Assembly (NCBI GenBank): GCA_964459445.1
Contig: CAYWMP010000087.1
Location: forward strand, 1 to 24,112
DNA from: CAYWMP01 sp964459445
GTDB lineage: Bacteria > Desulfobacterota > DSM-4660 > Desulfatiglandales > HGW-15
DNA: 24,112 bases
Direction of reading: 5' to 3'
In this document: positions 7,454 to 14,679 of the stretch, piece after piece
Layout of the letters: every line of letters starts with the position of its first letter
Numbering within the stretch: position 1 is the first letter of the stretch
Notes under the pieces: model-generated
Database searches by the model: none
What the model was told of the DNA's origin: nothing
Seen by the model: the letters and a program-made list of their open reading frames with translations, nothing else
Made by a program: the position numbers and the translations under genes

Positions 7454-8272
7454 ATGATTGATATTTCGCAAATAGATTATGGAAAGCTGGACCGGCCTGA
7501 AATCCTGATGTATTTGTTCCATCCACGTCCTGAATGGGGTGACTCAAGACAGGGAGAACATATAGAGGACGCCTTGATCCCCGTGGAGAAAGAGGTTGTC
7601 GTCGGTGCTCGTTTTCATAGGGCATCGGGTGCTTCTGCCCCCAATATCCTTTTCTTCCATGGAAACGGGGAGATTGTTGCGGATTACGATGACATGGGGC
7701 CCATGTACAATCAAATGGGTATCAACTTTATAGCCGTGGACTACAGAGGATACGGCCGGTCGACAGGCCAACCCACTGTCACGGCCATGATGAGAGATGC
7801 TCATGTAATCTTTGAATATGTGCGATCCTGGCTGGATAGGGCTGGCTTTAATGGGTCACTCGTGGTGATGGGAAGGTCTCTGGGCAGTGCTTCGGCTCTG
7901 GAGTTGGGCTGCCATTACGAGGATCTGGTGGACGGACTGATTATCGAAAGCGGGTTCGCTTATATGGGGCCGCTGCTCAGACTCCTCGGCATCGATATGG
8001 AGACCTTGGGCATAACCGAGGAAGGGGGGGTTGAGAATATTGAAAAGATAAGGTCCTGCAAGAAGCCCACCCTTGTCATCCATGCAGAAAGGGACCACAT
8101 CATTTCATTTTCAGAGGGGCAGGCACTACACGACGCAAGCGGCGCAACTTTAAAGCAATTTCTCAAAATCCCCGGCGCTAATCATAACGATATCTTTTTC
8201 CGAGGCATGAAGGAATATAGGTCAGCGGTGAAATGGCTGGTGGATACGGTGGGGAAGGGAGAAATAAGTTAG
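7454..8272 (+). CDS. Alpha/beta hydrolase (serine esterase-like)
   Basis: The 272-residue protein starts at ATG 7454, which follows GGGAGGG by 6 bases; a TTG at 7433 is less likely. It has the alpha/beta hydrolase fold: oxyanion-hole motif FFHGNGE (about 67-73), YRGYGRSTG (97-105), nucleophile elbow GRSLGSAS with S142, acid D214 in HAERDHIIS and H244 in PGANHNDIF. The catalytic triad is complete. The arrangement resembles the BEM46/ABHD13 type of cytosolic hydrolases. There is no signal peptide. The substrate cannot be deduced. It stands alone on the plus strand, between the methyltransferase remnant and the convergent ileS-lspA unit. Confidence 0.88.
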   Translation: MIDISQIDYGKLDRPEILMYLFHPRPEWGDSRQGEHIEDALIPVEKEVVVGARFHRASGASAPNILFFHGNGEIVADYDDMGPMYNQMGINFIAVDYRGYGRSTGQPTVTAMMRDAHVIFEYVRSWLDRAGFNGSLVVMGRSLGSASALELGCHYEDLVDGLIIESGFAYMGPLLRLLGIDMETLGITEEGGVENIEKIRSCKKPTLVIHAERDHIISFSEGQALHDASGATLKQFLKIPGANHNDIFFRGMKEYRSAVKWLVDTVGKGEIS

Positions 8273-8320
8273 TAGGCAGTCCCACTGAACAGTGAGCGGG
8301 ATCTTCGCTCCGCTCCGCTA

Positions 8321-8355
8321 GGCTATTGGCAGTTAGCAGTAAGCTATTCGCAGCA
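8321..8355 (+). repeat. Degenerate heptanucleotide tandem repeat, five units
   Basis: Five consecutive 7-mers run without gaps: GGCTATT, GGCAGTT, AGCAGTA, AGCTATT and CGCAGCA. All fit N-G-C-W-R/T-y-w. The tract is non-coding, between the convergent hydrolase and lspA stops. Nearby CACTGAACAGTG (8283-8294) is a short palindrome. Similar heptad arrays occur at 14563-14583 and 20549-20583. Confidence 0.6.
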
Positions 8356-8409
8356 AAGGAGGCACAGCGAAGTGCTATGAGCCGAAGGTTTTGCCCTATA
8401 CACTGGTCC

Positions 8410-8910
8410 TTAGGCCTTTGGTTTTTTTTGTTCTGACGGGGTTTTGAAGAGAAAAATATAGGCCACCCAAAGCGTTCCGATCGTAATGGCTGAGTCGGCC
8501 ACGTTGAATGCGGGCCAGTGGTATCGCCCGATATGGAAATCCAAAAAATCAATGACCTCGTGCAATCTCATGCGGTCGATAAGGTTTCCTATCGCTCCTC
8601 CGAGGATAAAGGAAAATCCCAACCCCAGTCCCTTCTGATTTCTATCAAGCCGGGTAAACCAATAAGTCAAGATGCCGATTGCGACAACGGTCGCAGCAAT
8701 CAACAGATAGGTACTGTATTCACTTCCAACGCGATTCATAAACCCGAAGGCGATGCCGCGGTTCCTAACATGGACGATGTTAAAGAAACCGCGGATCACT
8801 GGAACGGATTCAAAGATGCCGATGGTATTCTGAATAGCGATTTTGGATATCTGGTCGAGGAGAACAATACCCAGCGCCGGCAGGATAATCAGAGGATAAT
8901 TCTTTTTCAC
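8410..8910 (-). CDS. lspA: Lipoprotein signal peptidase (signal peptidase II)
   Basis: LspA is an integral inner-membrane aspartyl protease that removes signal peptides from diacylglyceryl-modified prolipoproteins. From the GTG at 8910 it has 166 residues, the usual size. Catalytic aspartates are D112 in GGAIGNLIDRM and D139 in FNVADSAI. The conserved N-terminal DQISK (19-23) and HVRNRGIAFGF are present. Four hydrophobic segments fit the known topology. The GTG shares the bases GTGA with the ileS stop, implying translational coupling. An ATG at 8958 would extend it by 16 residues inside ileS and is less likely. A likely substrate, a prolipoprotein, is encoded nearby at 12142. Confidence 0.95.
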   Translation of the reverse strand: MKKNYPLIILPALGIVLLDQISKIAIQNTIGIFESVPVIRGFFNIVHVRNRGIAFGFMNRVGSEYSTYLLIAATVVAIGILTYWFTRLDRNQKGLGLGFSFILGGAIGNLIDRMRLHEVIDFLDFHIGRYHWPAFNVADSAITIGTLWVAYIFLFKTPSEQKKPKA

Positions 8911-11714
8911 GATCCCGCAAGCCCCATTTCTGAAAGCGCCCCAAAACATCTTTGGCATATGGTGGGATGGTCGCTCTGTTCGCCTATCGTGGGGTCATGC
9001 ACCCAGCAGCGGTCGCATTTCTCATCTTCAGACGGGGCAACCTTGACCTTCAGTCCTTCGATCTCTTCACTCTCATAGCCCCCTTCCACCTTTTCGGACG
9101 GCAGCAGCTCAACAGAAGATACGATAAAGATGGATCGCAACTGATTCCTATAAGGGGCCAGCGCATCCAGGAGCGCTTGCGGCAATCCGACGGTGACGGC
9201 CGAATCCAGGGAGTGGCCGATTCGCTTTTCTTTTCTGGCAATCTCAAGGGCCTTGGTGACTTCCCGTCGCGTTCTGATGATGTTTTCCCAACGGGCGGCA
9301 AGTTCCGGGTCTTTGTACTCCTCCTTTACAGGCACGAAGAGTTCCGTATGAACGCTGTCCGATCGCTCTTCGTGGGACATGTGTTGCCATACCTCATCGC
9401 TGGTAAAGGAGACGATGGGCGCCATGATCCTTACAATGACATCGAGTATCTCGTACATGGCGGTCTGGGCGGATCGTCTGGCCTGAGATTTCGGCGGAGA
9501 AACGTAGAGACGGTCCTTGATGATATCCAGGTAAAAGGATGAGAGGTCGAGCACACAGAAGTTGTGAAGGTTGTGGTAAACCGGGTGAAACTCATAGTTC
9601 TCATAGGCCCGAAGGACCTTTTCATTCATTTCCTGGAGCCGATTTAGGGCCCACCGATCCAGTTCCTCCATCTCTTCATAGGGTACCCCGTCCTTTGAAG
9701 GCTCGAAGTCTGAAAGATTGCCCAGGAGAAACCTGCAGGTATTTCGAATCCGCCTGTAGGCTTCCGTTAAGCGTTGGAGGATTTCATCGGACAGGCGGAT
9801 ATTGTCCCTGTAATCCTCGGCCGAGACCCAGAGCCTGATGATTTCAGCGCCAAAGTTTTTTATGAGATCCGCCGGAGATATCACGTTGCCGGCTGATTTG
9901 TGCATGGCCTTTCCCTGGCCGTCAACGACAAAACCATGGGTCAGGACGCCCTTGTAGGGCGCTTCGCCCCGGGTGCCGACGGAACAAAGCAAGGAACTGT
10001 GAAACCACCCACGGTGTTGATCGCTTCCCTCCAAATAGAGGTCCGCAGGACTGTCGAGATAATCTCTGGCCTCCATGACCGCCGCATAGCTGGTGCCCGA
10101 GTCAAACCAGACATCCAAGATGTCCGTTTCCTTTTGGAATTTATCGGCCCCGCATTTTGGGCAGGTTGTCCCCTTTGGTACAAGGTTTTCTTCCGGTTCT
10201 TGGAACCAGACATCGGCCCCAGCCTTTTCGACCATCTTGCATATGTGGTCGATAATCTCTTGTGTAACGACCACCTCGCCGCAGCTCCCGCAATACAGAA
10301 CCGTGATTGGGACGCCCCAGGCCCTTTGCCGGGATATACACCAGTCAGGCCGGTTTTCGATGAGACCGTAGATCCGGTCCTGTCCCCAATGGGGGAGCCA
10401 GGTCACCCTTTTGATGGCCTCAAGGGCCTTTTTCCTGAGGCCGGTATCCTCCATGGAGATAAACCACTGCTCAGTTGAACGAAAAATAACCGGGTTTTTG
10501 CACCGCCAACAGTGGGGGTACTCATGAGTGATATTTTCTTCCTTTAGAAGGGCCCCCTCCTCCTGGAGCTTCTGGTTGACGTGTTTATTGGCCTCAAATA
10601 CATTCTCGCCGGCAAAGTAACCGACATCCTCGGTGAAGCAGCCCTGGTCATCAACTGGAGAGTAGACATCAAGGCCATAGGCCAAGCCCGTCTCATAGTC
10701 CTCACGACCGTGTCCCGGCGCCGTGTGAACACAGCCCGTTCCTGCATCGAGGGTAACGTATGGGGCAAGTACAATGAGGGAGTCGCGGTCGTAGAGGGGA
10801 TGTTTGGCCTTGATCTTCTCCAGGCCGGCAACATCCAGATCCGCCAGGACTTTGTAAGATGAAATGCCAAAGGTATGCATGCACGGGTCCATGAGGTACT
10901 TGGCCAGAATCAAGACATCATTGTTTCCAACGTCAACGGCCACATACTCGTAATCCGGATGAAGGGCCACGGCAAGGTTGGCGGGGATTGTCCATGGCGT
11001 GGTTGTCCAGATCACGATGAAGACATTCTTGCCCTTCAAAACAGGATAAGTCTCGGAGAGATCGCTGATTATGGGAAACCGGACAAAGATGGAAGGCGAG
11101 GTGTGCTGTTCATACTCGACCTCTGCCTCGGCGAGGGCGGTCTGGCAGGATGTACACCAGTAAATGGGCTTCTTACTCTTGTACATGCTTCCATTCAGCG
11201 CGAAATTACCGCATTCCCTGATGGTGACTGCCTCGTAGGGAAAGTTCATGGTCAGGTAGGGCCTTTGCCATTCTCCTAAAACACCAAGGCGTTTAAATTC
11301 ATTCCTTTGAATATCGATGAACTTTTCAGCGTAGGCCCGGCAATACTTCCTGATATCCACCTGGGTCATTTGCGCCTTTTTTTCGCCCAACTCCTGGTCT
11401 ACCTTGTGTTCAATGGGCAACCCATGACAATCCCATCCCGGCACATAGGGCGCGTCAAACCCGGCCATTTGTCTGGATTTGACAATGATGTCTTTGAGTA
11501 CCTTATTGAAGGCGGTTCCCATGTGGATGTTGCCATTCGCATAGGGAGGGCCATCATGGAGATGGTATCGTTTCCGTCCTTTTGAGGATTCTCGAATCAT
11601 ATGATAGAGATTCTCTTTTTCCCATCTCTCCAACATTTCGGGCTCTTTTTTGACAAGATTCGCCTTCATGGGGAAATCGGTCTTCGGCAGGTTCAGTGTC
11701 TTTTTGTAATCCAT
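8907..11714 (-). CDS. ileS: Isoleucyl-tRNA synthetase
   Basis: This class Ia synthetase charges tRNA-Ile and hydrolyses mischarged Val-tRNA. From ATG 11714 (GGAGG 6 bases upstream) it has 935 residues, normal for bacterial IleS. The HIGH-type motif is in PPYANGNIHMG (residues about 57-67), reading HMGT in place of HIGH. The editing domain carries WTTTPWTIPANLAV (237-250). The KMSKS loop reads AMHKS (603-607). A C-terminal zinc site has C900, C903, C920 and C923 in CDRCW/CQRCF. The TTG at 11717, one codon earlier, is an alternative start. lspA follows with a GTGA overlap, the frequent ileS-lspA pair. The upstream 427-base gap holds a palindromic element. Confidence 0.97.
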   Translation of the reverse strand: MDYKKTLNLPKTDFPMKANLVKKEPEMLERWEKENLYHMIRESSKGRKRYHLHDGPPYANGNIHMGTAFNKVLKDIIVKSRQMAGFDAPYVPGWDCHGLPIEHKVDQELGEKKAQMTQVDIRKYCRAYAEKFIDIQRNEFKRLGVLGEWQRPYLTMNFPYEAVTIRECGNFALNGSMYKSKKPIYWCTSCQTALAEAEVEYEQHTSPSIFVRFPIISDLSETYPVLKGKNVFIVIWTTTPWTIPANLAVALHPDYEYVAVDVGNNDVLILAKYLMDPCMHTFGISSYKVLADLDVAGLEKIKAKHPLYDRDSLIVLAPYVTLDAGTGCVHTAPGHGREDYETGLAYGLDVYSPVDDQGCFTEDVGYFAGENVFEANKHVNQKLQEEGALLKEENITHEYPHCWRCKNPVIFRSTEQWFISMEDTGLRKKALEAIKRVTWLPHWGQDRIYGLIENRPDWCISRQRAWGVPITVLYCGSCGEVVVTQEIIDHICKMVEKAGADVWFQEPEENLVPKGTTCPKCGADKFQKETDILDVWFDSGTSYAAVMEARDYLDSPADLYLEGSDQHRGWFHSSLLCSVGTRGEAPYKGVLTHGFVVDGQGKAMHKSAGNVISPADLIKNFGAEIIRLWVSAEDYRDNIRLSDEILQRLTEAYRRIRNTCRFLLGNLSDFEPSKDGVPYEEMEELDRWALNRLQEMNEKVLRAYENYEFHPVYHNLHNFCVLDLSSFYLDIIKDRLYVSPPKSQARRSAQTAMYEILDVIVRIMAPIVSFTSDEVWQHMSHEERSDSVHTELFVPVKEEYKDPELAARWENIIRTRREVTKALEIARKEKRIGHSLDSAVTVGLPQALLDALAPYRNQLRSIFIVSSVELLPSEKVEGGYESEEIEGLKVKVAPSEDEKCDRCWVHDPTIGEQSDHPTICQRCFGALSEMGLAGS

Positions 11715-11782
11715 CAAAATCCTCCAGAATCAGTGTAAGCTGTCTGATTAACAGATATGATTTGTCAAGTCAAATTGGACGG

Positions 11783-11926
11783 CTTCGTAAAAAGTCCATC
11801 TGCGGCGTTGCGCTTCATCTTTCGTCATTGAGACGTACTTTAAGTACGTCTCATTCCAAAAGATTCACGCGCCTTGCATCTGGAGCTTTTTTCTGTGCCG
11901 TCCATTCTGTGACTTTTTACGAGACC
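11783..11926. repeat. MITE-like imperfect palindrome, about 144 bp
   Basis: The gap 11715-12141 has no gene of its own besides the DUF3568 leader. TCGTAAAAAGTC (11785-11796) is exactly complementary to GACTTTTTACGA (11911-11922). The centre is GAGACGTACTT (11830-11840) and AAGTACGTCTC (11842-11852), 11-bp arms around one base. Between the ends and the centre, the arms remain roughly complementary (CCATCTGCGGCG... against GCCTTGCATCTGG...). The whole thing is one long imperfect palindrome without coding capacity. It resembles a widespread intergenic repeat of Desulfobacterota as I remember it. It lies upstream of ileS and close to its putative promoter. Confidence 0.75.
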
Positions 11927-12001
11927 ATCAAAGTGAGACCTTTACAAAACACCTGTTTAGGTCAATTCCTGCCCGCGACAGGTCCCCTTCAGTATATTGT
12001 A

Positions 12002-12030
12002 TTGACAAGATCTTGCTTAGACAGTATTAA
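12002..12030 (+). promoter_or_regulatory. Sigma70-type promoter for DUF3568 gene
   Basis: A perfect TTGACA (12002-12007) and TATTAA (12025-12030) are 17 bases apart. Transcription would start near 12037, giving a leader of about 105 nt before the ATG at 12142. It is located just after the palindromic element. Confidence 0.6.
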
Positions 12031-12141
12031 ACTTACTCAAAATGGTTTTCTATCTTTTTGCTGTGTGACCCGCATCGTCTTGCAGAGAATATAGTCATCT
12101 GTTGTATTGGTGGAACTTCCGGAGGAGAAGGAGGAAGGGAA

Positions 12142-12540
12142 ATGAAAATGGGGAAATGCTTAATTCCTATCATCCTGTGTGTTTTTCTTATGAGTTGTGG
12201 TCCCCTCATCTTTTTTGCGGCTGGCACGGCGGCAGGTGTTGCAGGCTATCAATACTACCAGGGCTCCCTTACGGTCATCTACCAGGCTTCCTACATGGAG
12301 ACATGGGACGCAACCCTTAAGACCTTGGAGGACATGAATATAAAGATTCAAGAAAAATCCCATGATCTCACGTTGGGAAAAATCAAGGCTCAGAGAGCCG
12401 GCAAAACACCGGTGCTCATGACGGTCAAATACAAATCCTCAAAGGAGACAGAGGTTATAATCCGGGTGGGCTGGCTAGGGGATAAGACCGCCTCGATGGC
12501 TATCAAAGAGGGGATTAGGAATACGCTTTTTAAGGGTTAA
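12142..12540 (+). CDS. DUF3568-type lipoprotein
   Basis: The 132-residue protein starts at ATG 12142 after an extended GGAGGAAGGG purine tract. A basic N-terminus, the hydrophobic segment CLIPIILCVFLM and the lipobox LMSC-G indicate a lipoprotein with the lipidated cysteine near residue 18. A second hydrophobic, glycine/alanine-rich segment (FFAAGTAAGVAGYQYYQG) follows. The remainder, with YQASYMETWDATLKTLEDM and RVGWLGDKTAS, resembles the DUF3568 family; members are found in Proteobacteria and their role is unknown. Its stop codon overlaps the convergent gene at 12537-12869 by 4 bp. Outer-membrane localisation is likely because residue +2 is not aspartate. Confidence 0.8.
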   Translation: MKMGKCLIPIILCVFLMSCGPLIFFAAGTAAGVAGYQYYQGSLTVIYQASYMETWDATLKTLEDMNIKIQEKSHDLTLGKIKAQRAGKTPVLMTVKYKSSKETEVIIRVGWLGDKTASMAIKEGIRNTLFKG

Positions 12541-12869
12541 ATTCTTACGCCGAGCTCTGTGATCATTCTGTCTGCGTATTCCATGATGAAGGCAATCTGC
12601 TGAGAAGTGCCGTAGCCCTGGCATTGACAGGATATGGTCACAAGGCTTCTGACCAGGAATTCAAATTTCACCCAGTCCCGTCCCAGCTCGATGGCAAACA
12701 CGTGAGGCATACAGTCCTTGTGATGGTATTGCGTTCCATTGAGCAAATCCTCGGGCAATCGGGCCCAAAAGATATCCTTTATTTCCGACTTCTGCGTTGC
12801 ATTCTCCAGATAATCTCGAATCTTCACCATATCCGAACTGGAGATCTCATCAATCACGTAGCGCTTCAT
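12537..12869 (-). CDS. Hypothetical protein, 110 aa
   Basis: A cytosolic-looking protein of 110 residues, rich in charged residues, without a signal peptide or membrane segment. Distinctive parts are IKDIFWARLPEDLLNGTQYHHKDC and VFAIELGRDWVKFEFLVRSL, followed by ISCQCQGYG. I do not recognise the family. Its start lies 20 bases from the stop of the upstream membrane protein, so the two form a likely operon. GAGGG precedes the ATG by about 12 bases, somewhat far. The composition and its length with clear neighbour spacing support a real gene. Confidence 0.65.
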   Translation of the reverse strand: MKRYVIDEISSSDMVKIRDYLENATQKSEIKDIFWARLPEDLLNGTQYHHKDCMPHVFAIELGRDWVKFEFLVRSLVTISCQCQGYGTSQQIAFIMEYADRMITELGVRI

Positions 12870-12889
12870 TGTCGGCTTGTGCCCTCATT

Positions 12890-13213
12890 TTAATTATCAA
12901 GTTTCCTCCCCCTCCAAAAGGCATCCAGCACCGAATAGACCCATAGGAGGCCGAAGGCGACAGCAATATACCTCAATGAGCCGGATGCCTCGCCCTTGAG
13001 TCTCGCCATGATATCTTCGGATTGAGGCAGGCCTGCGCTCGGGTCTATTATAAAGGTCTTGATAATGGACACGATCTCTATCGTGCCCCACACAAGGAGG
13101 AGGAAAACCATGGCCATGATCACCAGCCCCTTTTTTAGATCACGGTTGATGATTTGGCCAAGTCCGGGAGTCACAAAGGCTGAACATAGCGGGGACAGGA
13201 TAAGTTTTTTCAT
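12890..13213 (-). CDS. Small membrane protein with PGLGQ motif
   Basis: The 107-residue protein carries SAFVTPGLGQIINRDLKKGL (about 11-30), the PGxGQ-x(7)-KG motif seen in DUF5683/TM2-like small membrane proteins. This is followed by a hydrophobic helix (about 31-53) and a second near the C-terminus (about 80-98, YIAVAFGLLWVYSVLDAFW). Two membrane helices with a short loop are expected. GGA is present 9 bases before the ATG. The downstream partner starts 20 bases after the stop. Function unknown. Confidence 0.75.
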   Translation of the reverse strand: MKKLILSPLCSAFVTPGLGQIINRDLKKGLVIMAMVFLLLVWGTIEIVSIIKTFIIDPSAGLPQSEDIMARLKGEASGSLRYIAVAFGLLWVYSVLDAFWRGRKLDN

Positions 13214-13551
13214 AGCTTTTCCATCAAGGTTATTGGGAAATCAGAGTCTTTGCGGAAATCTTAGAAAAACAGAATGATAAAGTCAATGAACCGGTAAGCT
13301 ACCAGGATCAGACCCGGAGGTGTTTTCATCCAGAACTTGTAAGTCTTTCAAATTTCAATCCTCTAATCTGGCTTGGTGTTCAGGGGTTTGTCTGCAAAGG
13401 TCTCATTAGATGCCCTGTTTAGAATTGAATTTTAAATGGGCTTACTATAAGGTGGAGCCCAATTCATCGCAGGGCAGGATTCACTTCCCTGGCTCCCCTT
13501 GAATGTTTTGTGTTGTGTTCACGCACAATAAGGCCTCATAAGGCGGCATCT
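13214..13551. other. Gap upstream of DHH gene, weak hairpin only
   Basis: I see no gene here. A GTG at 13510 could extend the DHH protein by 14 residues. GGAGCC (13454-13459) can pair with GGCTCC (13491-13496), with AGGG (13471-13474) and CCCT (13487-13490) stacked inside and an 11-base bulge on the 5' side. No consensus promoter with good spacing was found; the closest is TTGAAT with a 15-base gap to TATAAG. Confidence 0.4.
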
Positions 13552-14553
13552 ATGAACCTCATGGACCAACCCTTTGCGAAGTCCGTATCGTACACCGAGA
13601 AGTGCAAAAGGCTTCTCGAAGTGATGTCGCCGGATGACAACCTCGCGATAATAATCAATGCTGATCCTGATTCTATTGCAAGTGCCCTGGCCTTAAAGCG
13701 GCTTTTTTGGAGACACGTCAAAAAGACCGGGATTTACCGTATCAATCCCATCAAAAGGGCCGATAACCTGGCTATGATAAAGCTGCTCAAGATCGATCAG
13801 AAGCACATAAGGGAGATCAATACCCAGGAGATTACAAAATGGGCAATCGTGGATGGTCAGCCCCACCATGATGAGAAGTTTGGAAAACATGGTTTTGATA
13901 TCATTATCGATCACCATCCGCCCTCAGAGGGTTCCGTAGGGCAATTCGTCGATATCAAGGAGGAATATGGGGCTACCTCTACGATCATGACGGAATATCT
14001 ACGAGCAGCCAAGATCAAACCTTCGCCCCGTTTGGCAACAGCGCTGTTTTACGGGATCAAGACGGATACGGATAATTTCGCAAGGCCGTCTATACCCAAT
14101 GACCTCAATGCTTTCAGGTACCTCTATCCCTTTGTTAGCATCGGCATTATTAAAAAGGTCGAATCGTCCGAACTGACAAAGAAGACCCTGGTCAACTTTC
14201 GAAAAGCCATGGACAATCTGGTTTTTGTGAAGGACAGGGCTTTAATACACATGGGTCATGTCAATGATCCGGATATCCTGGTCATTATCGCTGATTTTTT
14301 TCTCAAGATGGCCGAGGCCAGTTGGTGTATCGTATCGGGCATATACGCTCATCGGCTCATCATCATTTTCAGGAATGCCGGTTTCCGATTGGATGCCGGA
14401 AAGGTGGCTCAGAAATTATTCGGTAGTATCGGAAGTGCGGGCGGTCACAAGAGTGCTGCTCGATCTGAGATTCCCATACAGGATGTGTTGTCGGAAGGGG
14501 ATAAGGAAGAGGAAGTCAAGGAGTTTATTCTGGATAAGATTAAGACAATGTGA
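13552..14553 (+). CDS. DHH-family phosphoesterase (NrnA-like)
   Basis: The 333-residue protein starts at ATG 13552, with AAGG about 8 bases upstream. It has the DHH phosphoesterase motifs: NADPDSIAS (36-44), D101 in AIVDGQ, DHHP (120-123), and D172/D174 in GIKTDTDNF. A C-terminal DHHA1 domain ends with the substrate-binding GSAGGHKSAAR (GGH at 297-299). Relatives degrade short oligoribonucleotides, pAp or cyclic dinucleotides. In NrnA the first metal motif has a histidine four residues before DPD; here this position is isoleucine, so metal ligation may differ. mgtE follows 126 bases later. Substrate cannot be decided from sequence alone. Confidence 0.88.
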   Translation: MNLMDQPFAKSVSYTEKCKRLLEVMSPDDNLAIIINADPDSIASALALKRLFWRHVKKTGIYRINPIKRADNLAMIKLLKIDQKHIREINTQEITKWAIVDGQPHHDEKFGKHGFDIIIDHHPPSEGSVGQFVDIKEEYGATSTIMTEYLRAAKIKPSPRLATALFYGIKTDTDNFARPSIPNDLNAFRYLYPFVSIGIIKKVESSELTKKTLVNFRKAMDNLVFVKDRALIHMGHVNDPDILVIIADFFLKMAEASWCIVSGIYAHRLIIIFRNAGFRLDAGKVAQKLFGSIGSAGGHKSAARSEIPIQDVLSEGDKEEEVKEFILDKIKTM

Positions 14554-14562
14554 GTCGCGAAG

Positions 14563-14583
14563 GGACGACGGACGGCGGATAAC
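14563..14583 (+). repeat. Degenerate heptad repeat, three units
   Basis: Three adjacent 7-mers, GGACGAC, GGACGGC and GGATAAC, occupy the start of the 126-base gap between the DHH gene and mgtE. GGACAAC-GGACATT (7119-7132) uses the same unit beside the methyltransferase remnant. The tract is short, and on its own it would not be significant. Confidence 0.45.
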
Positions 14584-14623
14584 CGCGTCGCAGCCGAAGG
14601 CGAAGACGGGTAACCTAATGGGA

Positions 14624-14641
14624 CCACGGATTTACCCGTGG
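14624..14641. repeat. CCACGG/CCGTGG hairpin upstream of mgtE
   Basis: CCACGG (14624-14629) and CCGTGG (14636-14641) form a 6-bp stem with a 6-base loop (ATTTAC). It resembles the two hairpins ahead of thiD, which have CCCTACGG or CCCCGCGG stems. It ends 38 bases before the mgtE ATG and has no T-run, so it is not a terminator. It may be an extragenic repeat or a leader hairpin. Confidence 0.5.
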
Positions 14642-14679
14642 GGCTCCATAGAACCTAAAGCTATTGATGGTGTGTTTCC

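Noticed and set aside
11718..11770. TTGACT/TTGACA elements as ileS promoter
   Set aside because: Both -35-like boxes are good, but no convincing -10 occurs at 16-18 bases; TAATCA is the closest, so it was not listed as a feature.
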